This document shows positions 17,175 to 29,652 of a stretch of 64,000 nucleotides of DNA, piece after piece. The number at the start of each line of letters is the position of its first letter. Within the stretch, counting starts at the first letter, position 1. Location: positions 620,001 through 684,000 of the forward strand of contig NZ_JACORT010000001.1 in NCBI RefSeq assembly GCF_014297465.1, in the 5' to 3' direction. This DNA comes from Ramlibacter cellulosilyticus (lineage in GTDB: Bacteria > Pseudomonadota > Gammaproteobacteria > Burkholderiales > Burkholderiaceae_C). A program made the position numbers and the translations under genes. The notes under the pieces were generated by a model. It was given only the letters and a program-made list of their open reading frames with translations. It was not told where the DNA came from and made no database searches.

Positions 17175-17435
17175 ATGGCACAGAAAAAAGGCGGCGGCTC
17201 CACGCGAAACGGGCGTGATTCCCAGCCGAAGATGCTGGGCGTCAAGGCCTTCGGCGGCGAACTCATCAGCGCCGGCTCCATCATCGTGCGCCAGCGCGGC
17301 ACCAAGTTCCACCCCGGCACGAACGTCGGCGTGGGCCGGGACCACACGCTGTTCGCCCTGGTGGACGGCCACGTGCAGTTCCAGGTCAAGGGCTCGCTGA
17401 ACAAGCACACGGTCAACGTGGTCCCGGCGGCGTAA
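17175..17435 (+). CDS. rpmA: 50S ribosomal protein L27
   Basis: The 86-residue protein has the flexible N-terminal tail [16 protein letters not shown] that reaches the peptidyl transferase centre, followed by [22 protein letters not shown] strong ribosome site, AAGGAGA, precedes it. It is co-transcribed with rplU and followed by a strong terminator before obgE. Confidence 0.98.
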   Translation: MAQKKGGGSTRNGRDSQPKMLGVKAFGGELISAGSIIVRQRGTKFHPGTNVGVGRDHTLFALVDGHVQFQVKGSLNKHTVNVVPAA

Positions 17436-17458
17436 GGTACCCTTGCCCCGCGACAAGA

Positions 17459-17491
17459 AGAGCCCCGACTTGTCGGGGCTCTTTCGTTTTT
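17459..17491 (+). terminator. Terminator between rpmA and obgE
   Basis: An 11-bp stem AGAGCCCCGAC/GTCGGGGCTCT is followed by TTCGTTTTT. It lies within 25 nt of the rpmA stop and 12 nt before the obgE ATG, so obgE is either reached by read-through or has its own promoter. Confidence 0.88.
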
Positions 17492-17493
17492 GA

Positions 17494-19715
<2,222 letters not shown>

Positions 19716-19729
19716 AGGGGAACGCTGGG

Positions 19730-19775
19730 GGTGCGCTGCGCGCACCTTCCGGCGGCCCGCCGCCGCCAGCCTACC
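19730..19775. repeat. REP-like partial element at the proB/CNP1 junction
   Basis: GCTGGGGGTGCGC..GCGCACC followed by a GGCGG/CCGCC hairpin and AGCCTACC resembles a degenerate copy of the GTAGGCTGGG-type units elsewhere in the window. It fills the convergent gap and overlaps the last codons of the CNP1-like gene. Confidence 0.5.
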
Positions 19776-20322
19776 GGTTGACGCCGCCGCGCTGCCAGCG
19801 GCGGTCCACCGGCGCCTTGAGGTCCAGCGCGATCTGCGCCGGCGAGACGTTCGGGGAGTTCTCCTGGCACGCGCCCGAGCGCGCGATGGCCAGGCTGTAG
19901 CGCAGGTTGGCGGTGCGGAAGATGTCCCGCCACTCGGCGTCCTTCGCGACCACCCAGCCCGAGTCCGGGTTGTGGCGCGCGTAGACCTTCACCTGGCCCT
20001 TGCCGCAGTGGATGCCTTCGTAGAAGCCGTTCACCGCACCGGAACTGCTGGTGGCGACGACCACGTAGCGGACCACGTCGTCCTTGCCGATGGTGATGGA
20101 AGCCGGGTCCACGCCGAAGCGCAGGCTGGTGCCCGCCACGTCGATCGGGATCAGGCCGCTGGTGCGCAGCGGCGGGGGCGGCGGCGCCTCGAGCTCCTGC
20201 CACTCCGGCACGTAGGGGATGTTGCTGTTGTCGGGGGTGCCGGGCGGGGCGCCCAGCAGGTCCGCCGCGGACGCGGCGCCGACGGCGCTGGCCAGGGCCA
20301 GCGCCAGGAATCTACGAAGCAT
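19771..20322 (-). CDS. CNP1-like family exported protein
   Basis: The 183-residue protein has a Sec signal peptide ([19 protein letters not shown], cleavage near residue 20) and a proline-rich stretch near residue 50. The body shows [18 protein letters not shown], characteristic of the CNP1-like family (named after a neisserial cryptic protein) found in betaproteobacteria. The function is unknown; it is probably periplasmic. Two cysteines in the mature part could form a disulfide. It overlaps the rppH end by 11 nt and is likely co-transcribed with it. Confidence 0.75.
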   Translation of the reverse strand: MLRRFLALALASAVGAASAADLLGAPPGTPDNSNIPYVPEWQELEAPPPPPLRTSGLIPIDVAGTSLRFGVDPASITIGKDDVVRYVVVATSSSGAVNGFYEGIHCGKGQVKVYARHNPDSGWVVAKDAEWRDIFRTANLRYSLAIARSGACQENSPNVSPAQIALDLKAPVDRRWQRGGVNR

Positions 20323-20968
20323 GCTTTCCCTTGATGGCGACGGGCTCGGCCCGTCCCTGCGGATTCGGTTCGAACGTGGCGCCGGGCGGCAGTTCCATGC
20401 CGGGCGCCGGCAGCGGCGCGCCGTGCGCTTCGTGCGGGCCGTGTTCGGCCTCGCGCGTGCGCATGCCGCTGCGGAGATACCGGTTGCGGTGGTCGTTGCG
20501 CGGAAGGTAGCGGGCCAGCTCGCGCAAGGCCATCTCGTACACCCCGCGCTTGAACTCCACCACCACGTCGAGAGGCACCCAGTAGTCGTTCCAGCGCCAG
20601 GCGTCGAACTCGGGGTGGTTGGTGGCGCGGAGATTCAGGTTGTGGTCCTGCCCGATCAACTGCAGCAGGAACCAGATCTGCTTCTGGCCCTTGTAGTGGC
20701 CACGGGCGTCGCGCCGGATGTAGCGCTCGGGAACCTCGTAGCGCAGCCAGTCGCGCGTGCGCCCGACGATGCGCACATGCTCCGGCATCAACCCGATTTC
20801 CTCGTGCAATTCCCGGAACATCGCCTGTTCGGGGCTCTCGCCGCGGTCGATGCCGCCCTGAGGAAACTGCCAGCTGTGTGTCCGGATGCGCTTGCCCCAG
20901 AACACCTGGTTTTTCTGGTTGAGCAGGATAATGCCGACGTTGGGCCTGAAGCCGTCCCGGTCCAGCAT
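20312..20968 (-). CDS. rppH: RNA pyrophosphohydrolase
   Basis: The 218-residue Nudix enzyme removes pyrophosphate from 5'-triphosphate mRNA ends and so triggers RNase E decay. It begins [18 protein letters not shown], and the Nudix box [23 protein letters not shown] is complete. The C-terminal 50 residues (Pro- and charge-rich) extend beyond the E. coli form, as is usual in Burkholderiales. A longer reading to 21178 would cross the proS start and is rejected. It is divergent from proS. Confidence 0.94.
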   Translation of the reverse strand: MLDRDGFRPNVGIILLNQKNQVFWGKRIRTHSWQFPQGGIDRGESPEQAMFRELHEEIGLMPEHVRIVGRTRDWLRYEVPERYIRRDARGHYKGQKQIWFLLQLIGQDHNLNLRATNHPEFDAWRWNDYWVPLDVVVEFKRGVYEMALRELARYLPRNDHRNRYLRSGMRTREAEHGPHEAHGAPLPAPGMELPPGATFEPNPQGRAEPVAIKGKHAS

Positions 20969-21062
20969 AATCACACCCCAAAATCTTTGAACTGAGTTCA
21001 TTATGCACGGCGCCCCTGCGCGCTGGAAGGGCTCAGCAGTCACCACCCCCCGGTCCATTTTG

Positions 21063-22804
<1,742 letters not shown>

Positions 22805-22808
<4 letters not shown>

Positions 22809-23482
22809 TCACGCGGCGCGGCTGTCTCGCCCCGGCGCTCGCCGGCGCCGGTCTCTGGGTTGCGGGCCTGCCGCTCGCGCGCGCGGGCGCGCAGCTCGAG
22901 GAGCCGCTGGCGGATTCGGTCCGCACGGCGCTCAGCTCCGCGATCGCGAACAGCGCGCCGCCGGTCCCCGACTTCAGCGACATCGACCAGCGCCTGCGCT
23001 ACCTGCGCTGGCTCGGCGCCATGAGCCACCGGCTGCAGCGGCGCAAGACCGAGTGGCTGGAGCGCAAGGAATTCCTGCAGACCGTCTGGTACGAGACCAA
23101 GCGGGCGGGGCTGGACCCCGGCCTGGTGCTGGGGCTGATCCAGGTCGAGAGCGCCTTCCGCAAGTTCGCGGTGAGCCCGGTGGGCGCGCGCGGCTACATG
23201 CAGGTGATGCCGTTCTGGACGCGGCTGATCGGCAACGGCGATCCCTCCAGCCTGTTCCACATGCAGACGAACCTGCGCTTCGGCTGCGTGATCCTGCGCC
23301 ACTACCTCGATCGCGAGAACGGCAACCTGTACATGGCCCTGGGCCGCTACAACGGCAGCCGCGGGAAGCCGCAGTACCCGAACGCGGTGTTCGGGGCGGC
23401 GAAGGTCTGGGAATGGAAGGACGGGGCGCCGGCGCCGGAGGTGCAGCCGGGGGCGGCGCCGATGCGGGCGCCGGGGGGGTAG
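22805..23482 (+). CDS. Lytic transglycosylase, SLT domain
   Basis: The 225-residue protein starts with GTG at 22805, overlapping the proS stop. The N-terminus [20 protein letters not shown] is an export signal with an RR pair. The catalytic motif [25 protein letters not shown] holds the catalytic Glu and the GxMQxMP loop of family 23 transglycosylases, and the later ALGRYNGS is typical. Such enzymes cleave peptidoglycan to anhydromuropeptides in the periplasm. The C-terminal tail is Ala/Pro/Gly-rich. Downstream is a REP-like inverted pair. Confidence 0.88.
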
Positions 23483-23494
23483 GACTGGTCGATC

Positions 23495-23617
23495 GCTGGG
23501 GTGCGCTTCGCGCAACCCAGCCTACGGTGCGCTTCGCGTAACCCGGCCCGCCGCCCGTTCATGCGACCCGTCGTGCGCCGCGGTTGGTAGGCTGGGTTGC
23601 GCGCAGCGCACCCCAGC
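23495..23617. repeat. REP-like inverted pair, LT/ATPase junction
   Basis: The unit at 23495-23525 (starting GCTGGGGTGCGC, ending CAGCCTAC) and the unit at 23587-23617 (starting GTAGGCTGGG, ending CCCCAGC) are inverted copies about 61 bp apart. Each is itself an imperfect hairpin. Part of a third unit (GTGCGCTTCGCGTAACCC) follows the first. The same family recurs at about 37.1, 50.9 and 58.0 kb. Confidence 0.85.
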
Positions 23618-23635
23618 ATTCACCCACTCACCCCC

Positions 23636-24631
23636 TCACTGCAGGAACCCCAGCTTCGTCTTGCTCCCGCCGCACTTCGGCAGGTCCTCCGGCAGGATCG
23701 CCTCGCGATGCGCGAGCCGCGCATTGCCGAATCCGGTCATCAGCGCCCGCCGCATCTCGCGCGGGGCGAGTTCCGCCAGGCAATCGAGCACGTCGTCCCC
23801 GGGCTCGTCCTCGAAGCGAGCGCCCCAGCCGTGGTCGCCGCGGATGGAGCGGTACAGGTTGCGCGCGATGGCGCGGGCCTGTTCGTGCGAGGGAGCGTCG
23901 ATCTCGAACACGTTCATGCGGTTCAGGATCGGCTCCGGGATGCAGCGCTCGTCGTTGGCCGTCATGATCCAGATCACCTGGCTCGCGTCGATCGCGACTT
24001 CGGCGAATTCGTCCATGAAGGCGCCGGCCGTGTCGTGCTCCAGCAGGCCGTAGAGCGAACCCAGCGGGTCGTACTGCGCATCGGCGCTGGCCTTGTCGAT
24101 CTCGTCGACGACGATGACCGGGTTGGCGTACTGGCCGTCCACGATCGCTTCGAACACCTTGCCCGGCTTGGCGCCCTTCCACTGGGACGAGGCGCCGGAC
24201 AGCAGCCAGCCCGCGGTCATCGAGCTCATGGGCACCAGGCTCATGCCGGTGCCGAGCAGGTCGGCGAGCTGGCGCGCGAAGTGCGTCTTGCCGATGCCGG
24301 GCGGGCCGAGCAGCAGCATGGGGGTGATCTCGATGCCGTCGCCGGCGTCCTGCGAGAGGGCGACGTGGCGCTTCACGTCGTCGAGCGCGTCCGCGAAATT
24401 GGGGAGCTGCTCGTAGAGCGAGGCCATCTCGGGGATGCCGCTCGGCTTGACCTGGAAGCGTTCCGGGCCGCGCTCGAGCATGCGTTCGTAGGTGGCTCGC
24501 AGGCTTTCGTGGTCGCGCGCGGGCAGCTTGGCCAGCTTGCGCTCGACGTCGTGCGGACGGAAGACGTTGCGCAGGTTGGCGATCGGCAACTGCAGGCCGG
24601 GGCTGTGCGGGACGAGGCTACGCGATTGCAT
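23636..24631 (-). CDS. AAA-family ATPase, Lon-like ATPase domain without protease
   Basis: The 331-residue protein has Walker A LLLGPPGIGKTHFARQLA, Walker B VIVVDEIDKASAD, sensor-1 IMTANDE and arginine finger PEPILNRMNVFEID. The spacing resembles the ATPase module of Lon, but no Ser-Lys protease domain follows. The N-terminal 90 residues are helical. The ATG at 24631 has AAGGAGT 8 nt upstream and lies about 22 nt from the start predicted by the sigma-54 promoter. Function is unknown; a remodelling role is inference. Confidence 0.82.
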   Translation of the reverse strand: MQSRSLVPHSPGLQLPIANLRNVFRPHDVERKLAKLPARDHESLRATYERMLERGPERFQVKPSGIPEMASLYEQLPNFADALDDVKRHVALSQDAGDGIEITPMLLLGPPGIGKTHFARQLADLLGTGMSLVPMSSMTAGWLLSGASSQWKGAKPGKVFEAIVDGQYANPVIVVDEIDKASADAQYDPLGSLYGLLEHDTAGAFMDEFAEVAIDASQVIWIMTANDERCIPEPILNRMNVFEIDAPSHEQARAIARNLYRSIRGDHGWGARFEDEPGDDVLDCLAELAPREMRRALMTGFGNARLAHREAILPEDLPKCGGSKTKLGFLQ

Positions 24632-24663
24632 ACCCAACTCCTTCAACGACTGTTCTGGATTCC

Positions 24664-24679
24664 AGCATAGGCCGTGCCA
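24664..24679 (-). promoter_or_regulatory. Sigma-54 promoter of the AAA ATPase gene
   Basis: On the minus strand the sequence reads TGGCACGGCCTATGCT, against consensus TGGCACG-N4-TTGCW. The essential GG and GC are 10 bp apart, as required. The predicted transcript starts near 24653, giving a 22-nt leader with a good ribosome site. Confidence 0.75.
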
Positions 24680-24783
24680 CGAGGGCAAGCCGTGGACGAG
24701 CTTTCGCACGACCTTGTCAGCTGCAGTCGACAGTGGGAGCGGGAGAAGTGGCTGCTGGCAGCCGGGGAGGGGGAGTGCTAGTC

Positions 24784-24808
24784 GCGGACCCGCGCGATGC
24801 GGGTCCGC
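24784..24808 (-). terminator. Hairpin after grxD
   Basis: A perfect 10-bp stem GCGGACCCGC/GCGGGTCCGC has a 5-nt loop and lies 10 nt past the grxD stop. There is no clear T tract, so it may act as a weak terminator or a 3' stabiliser. Confidence 0.5.
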
Positions 24809-24818
24809 GGGAGACCGC

Positions 24819-25148
24819 TCAGGACTGCGCCGGGGTGCCCAGCACCTGCTGCAGTTCGCCGCTCTGGTACATCTCCATCATGATGTCCGAGCCGCCGATG
24901 AATTCGCCGCGCACGTACAACTGCGGGATGGTGGGCCAGTTGCTGTATTCCTTGATGCCCTGGCGGATCTCGTCGTCCTCCAGCACGTTCACGGTCTTCA
25001 GCTGCTTCGGGTCCACGCCGCAGGCCTTCAGGATCTGGACGGCGCGGCCGGAGAAGCCGCACATGGGGAAGGACGCATTGCCCTTCATGAAGAGCAGGAC
25101 GTCGCTGTTCTTGACCAGGTCGTCGATGCGTTGCTGGGCGTCGCTCAT
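24819..25148 (-). CDS. grxD: Monothiol glutaredoxin, Grx4 family
   Basis: The 109-residue protein has the monothiol active site CGFS with Cys30, and WPTIPQLYVRGEFIGGSDIMMEM, the glutathione-binding TIP loop and GG motif. Grx4-type proteins bind a [2Fe-2S] cluster as a glutathione-ligated dimer and act in iron-sulfur transfer. It lies 44 nt after prmC on the same strand, so it ends the hemA-prfA-prmC-grxD run. Confidence 0.96.
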   Translation of the reverse strand: MSDAQQRIDDLVKNSDVLLFMKGNASFPMCGFSGRAVQILKACGVDPKQLKTVNVLEDDEIRQGIKEYSNWPTIPQLYVRGEFIGGSDIMMEMYQSGELQQVLGTPAQS

Positions 25149-25192
25149 GGGGAACCTCTCCTGTGCAGGGTCTGCGCTGAGTTGATGGCGGA

Positions 25193-26017
25193 TTATCCCA
25201 GTTCAAGCCGGCGCCCGCCGGAACAGCGGGCGATCCCGGACAGGTCCTGGCGGCTCTGCACTTGCGCGAAACCGGCAGCCGCGAGCAGTTCGCGCACGGC
25301 GCCGGCCTGGTCCCAGCCGTGTTCCAGCAGCAGCCATCCTCCCGGCGCCAGGTGGCGCGGCGCGGCGGCGACGATGGCGCGCAGGTCGTCCAGGCCGTCG
25401 GTGCCGGCGGCGAGCGCCTCGCGCGGCTCGTGGCGCAAGGCGGGCAGGTGCGGGTCGGCATCGGCGATGTAAGGCGGGTTGCTCACGACCAGGTCGTACT
25501 GCCCGGCGCCTTCGAGCCAGCGGGCCTGGCGCAATTGCACGGCGAGGCCGAGCCGGGCCGCATTGGCGGCAGCAACCTCCAGCGCACCGGCGCTGCGGTC
25601 CACCGCCTCCACCCGCGCGTCGCGACGGGCCGACGCAATCGCGAGCGCGATGGCACCGCTGCCGGTGCCGAGGTCGACCACGCGCGGTGCCTCCCGGTCG
25701 CGCAGCACCTCCAGCGCCCACTCGACGAGCGTCTCGGTGTCGGGCCGCGGCACGAGCACGCGCGCGTCCACCCGCAGCGGCAGGCCGTAGAACTCCTTTT
25801 CCCCCGTGAGGTAGGCGACCGGTTCCCCCGCCGCCCGCCGCTGCGCGAGCGCCTGGAAAGCCTCCATGCGGCCGGCAGGAAGCGGATCGGTGTCGTGCGC
25901 GAGCAGCCAGCCGCGCTCGCCGGCGCCGCGGTCCAGCACGTGCAGCAGCAGCAGCTGCGCATCGAGGCGGTCCAGCCCCAGCGCCGCCGCGGCGGCCAGT
26001 GCGTCCGCGATCGTCAC
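25193..26017 (-). CDS. prmC: Release factor glutamine methyltransferase
   Basis: The 274-residue enzyme methylates the Gln of the GGQ motif in release factors. The SAM motif is [16 protein letters not shown] and the catalytic motif is SNPPYIAD. The start is GTG at 26017, overlapping the prfA stop as GTGA, so enzyme and substrate are translationally coupled. The N-terminal helical domain is about residues 1-80. Confidence 0.95.
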   Translation of the reverse strand: MTIADALAAAAALGLDRLDAQLLLLHVLDRGAGERGWLLAHDTDPLPAGRMEAFQALAQRRAAGEPVAYLTGEKEFYGLPLRVDARVLVPRPDTETLVEWALEVLRDREAPRVVDLGTGSGAIALAIASARRDARVEAVDRSAGALEVAAANAARLGLAVQLRQARWLEGAGQYDLVVSNPPYIADADPHLPALRHEPREALAAGTDGLDDLRAIVAAAPRHLAPGGWLLLEHGWDQAGAVRELLAAAGFAQVQSRQDLSGIARCSGGRRLELG

Positions 26018-27111
26018 GCCCGCGCGGCCCCCATCCCCACCTCGAGTTCCTCCAGCTGCTCGGCGCGGCGCGCCAGCAGCAGGGCGGCGACCACTTCGTC
26101 GAGTTCGCCTTCCATCACGGCGCCCAGCTTGTAGAGCGTCAGGTTGATGCGGTGGTCGGTCACCCGGCCCTGCGGGAAGTTGTAGGTGCGGATGCGGTCG
26201 GAGCGGTCGCCGCTGCCGATCAGGCCCTTGCGCGTCGCCGCTTCCTTCGCTGCGCGTTCCGCGCGTTCCTTTTCCTGGATGCGCGCCGCCAGCACCTGCA
26301 GGGCCTTGGCCTTGTTGCGGTGCTGCGAGCGGTCGTCCTGGCACTCGGCCACGATGCCCGTGGGCAGGTGCGTGATGCGCACGGCGGAGTCGGTCTTGTT
26401 CACGTGCTGGCCGCCCGCGCCGGAGGCGCGAAAGGTGTCGATGCGCAGGTCGGCCGGGTTGATCTGCACGGCCGCGGCCTCGTCGGGCTCGGGCAGCGCC
26501 GCGACGGTGCACGCGCTGGTGTGGATGCGCCCCTGGCTCTCGGTGGCCGGCACGCGCTGCACGCGGTGGCCGCCCGATTCGAACTTCAGCTTGCCGTAGG
26601 CGCCGTCGCCGACCATGCGGACCACCACTTCCTTGAAGCCGCCGACCTCGCCTTCGCTCTCGCTCACGATCTCCGTCTTCCATCCCTGGCGCTCGGCATA
26701 GCGCGTGTACATGCGCAGCAGGTCGCCCGCGAAGAGCGCGGATTCGTCGCCGCCGGTGCCGGCGCGGATTTCCAGGAAGACGTTGCGCACGTCGTCGGGG
26801 TCGCGCGGCAGCAGCAGGGCCTGCAGCTCGTTCTCGAGGGCCGGCAGTTCCTGCTCCAGCCCGGCGAGTTCCTCCTTCGCCATGTCGGCCATGTCGGGGT
26901 CGTCCAGCATCTGCCGCGCCTCGGCGAAATCGCGTTCGCGCTGCAGGAAACGCTGGTAGACGCCGTTCACCTCGGTCACCTCCGCGTGCTCGCGCGTGAG
27001 CTCGCGGAAGCGCTCCATGTCGTTCACGACCTCGGGCTGCGAGAGGAAGAAGTCCAGCTCCTGCAGGCGGACGGGGAAGCGCTCGAGTTGCTGGCGGAGG
27101 AAGGGTTTCAT
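26014..27111 (-). CDS. prfA: Peptide chain release factor 1
   Basis: The 365-residue RF1 reads UAA and UAG stop codons. The GGQ loop is [15 protein letters not shown], and the codon-recognition tripeptide PAT lies in [13 protein letters not shown]. The start [12 protein letters not shown] agrees with the family; the longer reading to 27213 runs into the intergenic repeat and is rejected. It follows hemA, an arrangement conserved from E. coli. Confidence 0.97.
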   Translation of the reverse strand: MKPFLRQQLERFPVRLQELDFFLSQPEVVNDMERFRELTREHAEVTEVNGVYQRFLQRERDFAEARQMLDDPDMADMAKEELAGLEQELPALENELQALLLPRDPDDVRNVFLEIRAGTGGDESALFAGDLLRMYTRYAERQGWKTEIVSESEGEVGGFKEVVVRMVGDGAYGKLKFESGGHRVQRVPATESQGRIHTSACTVAALPEPDEAAAVQINPADLRIDTFRASGAGGQHVNKTDSAVRITHLPTGIVAECQDDRSQHRNKAKALQVLAARIQEKERAERAAKEAATRKGLIGSGDRSDRIRTYNFPQGRVTDHRINLTLYKLGAVMEGELDEVVAALLLARRAEQLEELEVGMGAARA

Positions 27112-27142
27112 GCGGAGGATGTCATTGCGGGCTGGGAGAGCC

Positions 27143-27213
27143 TGCCCCGGGCTTGACCCGGGGCAATCCATGCGGGTTCGGAGGGACCATGGATGCCGGG
27201 TCAAGCCCGGCAT
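27143..27213. repeat. Paired palindromes between hemA and prfA
   Basis: TGCCCCGGG-cttga-CCCGGGGCA (27143-27165) and ATGCCGGG-tcaag-CCCGGCAT (27193-27213) are two hairpins with complementary loops and flanking CCAT/ATGG. This is a common dispersed intergenic palindrome type in GC-rich proteobacteria. It lies within the hemA-prfA gap and could weaken transcription into prfA. Confidence 0.75.
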
Positions 27214-27237
27214 GACATGGGGGCGTTCACCGCGCCG

Positions 27238-28509
27238 CTAACGCTCCTTGCGCAGGAAGAAATGCTCGATCGCCTGCTGCGCGCGCTGGCGCGCCTCGGC
27301 GTCGCCGGTGCGCAGTTCGGCCATGGCGCCGTGCAGCATCTTCTGGGTGAGGCCGCGCGAGAGGGCCTCCAGCACGGCGTCGACGTCCTCGCCGCGGGCG
27401 AGCAGCTTGCGGGCGCGCGCCAGTTCGGCGGCGCGCCATTCGTCCGCCTGCGAGTTGAGCTGCTGGATCAGGGGCACGGCGCCGCGCTGGTCCATCCAGT
27501 GCACGAAGCTCTGCACGCCGGCGTCGATGATCGCCTCGGCCTGCGCGACCGCGGCCTGGCGGTTGGCGTGGCCGGTCTGCACCACGTGCGCGAGGTCGTC
27601 GACGGTGTACAGGTACACGTCTTCCAGCGCCTTGACCTCCGGCTCGATGTCGCGCGGCACGGCCAGGTCCACCATGAACATCGGGCGGTGCTTGCGCGCC
27701 TTCAGGGCGCGCTCCACGGCGCCGAGGCCGATGATGGGCAACTGGCTCGCGGTGGAGCTCACCACGATGTCGAATTCGTGCAGCCGCGCCGGCAGGTCCG
27801 CCAGGCGCATCACCTCGCCGCCGAAGCGGGTGGCGAGCTTCTCGCCACGCTCCAGGGTGCGGTTGGCGATGGCGATGGACTTCGGGCTCTTCGCCGCGAA
27901 GTGCGTCGCCGCCAGCTCGATCATCTCGCCGGCCCCGACGAACAGCACGCGGACCTTCGACAGGTCCTCGAACAGCTGGCCGGCCAGGCGCACGGCGGCG
28001 GCGGACATGCTGATGGAATGGGCGCCGATCTCGGTGGAGGTGCGGACTTCCTTGGCGACGGCGAAGGAGCGCTGGAACAGCTGGTTGAGCGTGGTGCCCA
28101 GGGCGCCCGCTTCGTCGGCGACGCGCACGGCGTCCTTCAGCTGGCCCAGGATCTGGGCCTCGCCCAGCACCATGGAATCGAGCCCGCTCGCCACCCGGAA
28201 GGCATGGCGGGCCACGCCGGCGTCCTGCAGCGTGTAGGCGTGGCTGCGCAGCAGGCCCGCGTTCACGCCGCCGGAATGCGCCAGCCACTCCACGGTGGTG
28301 TCGATCTCGTGCTGCGCGCCCGCGCAATAGATCTCGGTGCGGTTGCAGGTGGAGAGGATGGCGGCCTCGGGCTGGCGGCCCAGCCGGGCCCCGACGCTGT
28401 CGCGCAAGCCGTGCAGCGTGGGCGCGATCTGGTCGAGGGCGAACGCGAACCGGCCCCGCAAATCGAGCGGTGCCGTGTTGTGGTTGATCCCCAATGCCCA
28501 GACTGCCAT
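27238..28509 (-). CDS. hemA: Glutamyl-tRNA reductase
   Basis: The 423-residue enzyme reduces glutamyl-tRNA to glutamate-1-semialdehyde, the first committed step of C5-pathway haem synthesis. The catalytic cysteine is in [11 protein letters not shown], and the NADPH domain shows [14 protein letters not shown]. The C-terminal dimerisation helices are present. Its ATG lies only 7 nt downstream of a perfect TATAAT on the minus strand, and no ribosome site fits in between. This supports co-regulation of haem supply with hemCDXY at 47-51 kb. Confidence 0.96.
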   Translation of the reverse strand: MAVWALGINHNTAPLDLRGRFAFALDQIAPTLHGLRDSVGARLGRQPEAAILSTCNRTEIYCAGAQHEIDTTVEWLAHSGGVNAGLLRSHAYTLQDAGVARHAFRVASGLDSMVLGEAQILGQLKDAVRVADEAGALGTTLNQLFQRSFAVAKEVRTSTEIGAHSISMSAAAVRLAGQLFEDLSKVRVLFVGAGEMIELAATHFAAKSPKSIAIANRTLERGEKLATRFGGEVMRLADLPARLHEFDIVVSSTASQLPIIGLGAVERALKARKHRPMFMVDLAVPRDIEPEVKALEDVYLYTVDDLAHVVQTGHANRQAAVAQAEAIIDAGVQSFVHWMDQRGAVPLIQQLNSQADEWRAAELARARKLLARGEDVDAVLEALSRGLTQKMLHGAMAELRTGDAEARQRAQQAIEHFFLRKER

Positions 28510-28516
28510 GCGCCGA

Positions 28517-28522
28517 ATTATA
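28517..28522 (-). promoter_or_regulatory. -10 box of hemA
   Basis: A consensus TATAAT is read on the minus strand, with 7 nt between it and the hemA ATG, so the transcript should begin at or within 1-2 nt of the start codon. An FNR-like sequence, TCGAT-N4-ATCAA, lies at 28527-28540 and a weaker one at 28566-28579. No good -35 box is seen. Confidence 0.5.
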
Positions 28523-28588
28523 AAATTCGATCCAGATCAAGCACTTAGCCCGGATCGATTCCCACTTGTCCCAGATCAACCGAACCGC

Positions 28589-28867
28589 GTGTCCTTTTTC
28601 GAACTCCTGAGGCACCTTGCCGGATTCCTAGCCCCCGCGGTCGTCGTCGCCGTGCTCGTCGCCGGCGCTGCCCGCATTGTGCTGCCTCCCGCCGCCCGCC
28701 CGCAGTCCTGGTGGATGGCCGTGGCCCTGAACACGCTGGCCGGGGCCCTGGTGCTGGCCGCCGGCCTCTGGTACTTCGGCCGGGATGGCAAGATGGCTAC
28801 GTACGCGGCCCTGGTGCTGGCTGTCGCCACCGTGCAGTGGCTCAGCGGCAGGGCCTGGCGCTCCTAG
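28589..28867 (+). CDS. Small membrane protein of unknown function
   Basis: The 92-residue protein from GTG at 28589 (VSFFELLRHLAGFLAP) has three predicted hydrophobic segments and no recognised domain. An ATG at 28508 would give 119 residues but would overlap the divergent hemA start and promoter, so I prefer the shorter form. There is no good ribosome site for either. It lies 8 nt before yaaA on the same strand, so it probably heads that operon. The hydrophobic pattern and position support a real gene; the function is not known. Confidence 0.55.
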   Translation: MSFFELLRHLAGFLAPAVVVAVLVAGAARIVLPPAARPQSWWMAVALNTLAGALVLAAGLWYFGRDGKMATYAALVLAVATVQWLSGRAWRS

Positions 28868-28875
28868 AAAGACCC

Positions 28876-29652
28876 ATGCTCTTCCTCCTGTCCCCGGCCA
28901 AGACGCTGGATTACACCTCGCCCCTCCCGGAGGTCGCGCACACGCTGCCGGACTTCGCCGGCGACGCCGCCCGCCTGATCGAGGTGCTGCGCCGCAAGTC
29001 CCCGGCCGAAGTCGCCAGCCTGATGTCCATCAGCGACCCGCTGGCGGCGCTGAACGTCGCCCGCTACCAGGCCTGGTCGCCCAAGTTCACGGCCCGCAAC
29101 GCCCGGCAGGCGGTGCTGGCCTTCGACGGCGACGTGTACGACGGCCTGCAGGCGCGCCAGCTCGGCGCCCGGGAACTGGAGTGGGCGCAGCAGCACCTGC
29201 GCATCCTGAGCGGCCTCTACGGCGTGCTGCGCCCGCTGGACTGGATGCAGCCCTACCGGCTGGAGATGGGGACCTCGCTGAAGGTGGACGCCGCGGCCAA
29301 CCTCTACCAGTACTGGGGCAGCCGCATCGCGGAGCACCTGAACGGCATCCTGGCCGCCGACAAGACGCCCGTGGTGATCAACCTCGCGTCGCAGGAATAT
29401 TTCAGGGCCGTCGACCGCAAGGCGCTGAAGGCCCGCGTCGTCGAGTGCGTGTTCGAGGAATGGCGCCCGGGCGGCTGGAAGATCATCAGCTTCTCCGCCA
29501 AGAAGGCGCGCGGCCTGATGGCACGCTACGCGATCACGCACCGCGTGGAGACCCCGCGCAAGCTCGAGAATTTCAACCTCGAAGGCTATGCCTTCGACCC
29601 GGCCGCGTCGGAACCCGACCGGCTGGTGTTCCGGCGAAGGACCGCAGCATGA
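28876..29652 (+). CDS. yaaA: Peroxide stress protein YaaA
   Basis: The 258-residue DUF328/UPF0246 protein has the N-terminus MLFLLSPAKTLDYTSPLP and the motif SGLYGVLRPLDWMQPYRLEMGT, both diagnostic. E. coli YaaA limits free iron and DNA damage during peroxide stress. It is cytoplasmic. The stop overlaps the next ATG (ATGA), the first of three such couplings in a row. Confidence 0.95.
   Translation: MLFLLSPAKTLDYTSPLPEVAHTLPDFAGDAARLIEVLRRKSPAEVASLMSISDPLAALNVARYQAWSPKFTARNARQAVLAFDGDVYDGLQARQLGARELEWAQQHLRILSGLYGVLRPLDWMQPYRLEMGTSLKVDAAANLYQYWGSRIAEHLNGILAADKTPVVINLASQEYFRAVDRKALKARVVECVFEEWRPGGWKIISFSAKKARGLMARYAITHRVETPRKLENFNLEGYAFDPAASEPDRLVFRRRTAA

Noticed and set aside
23636-24631. Complete Lon protease
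   Set aside because: Only the ATPase module is present; there is no Ser-Lys protease domain and the frame ends normally after 331 residues.
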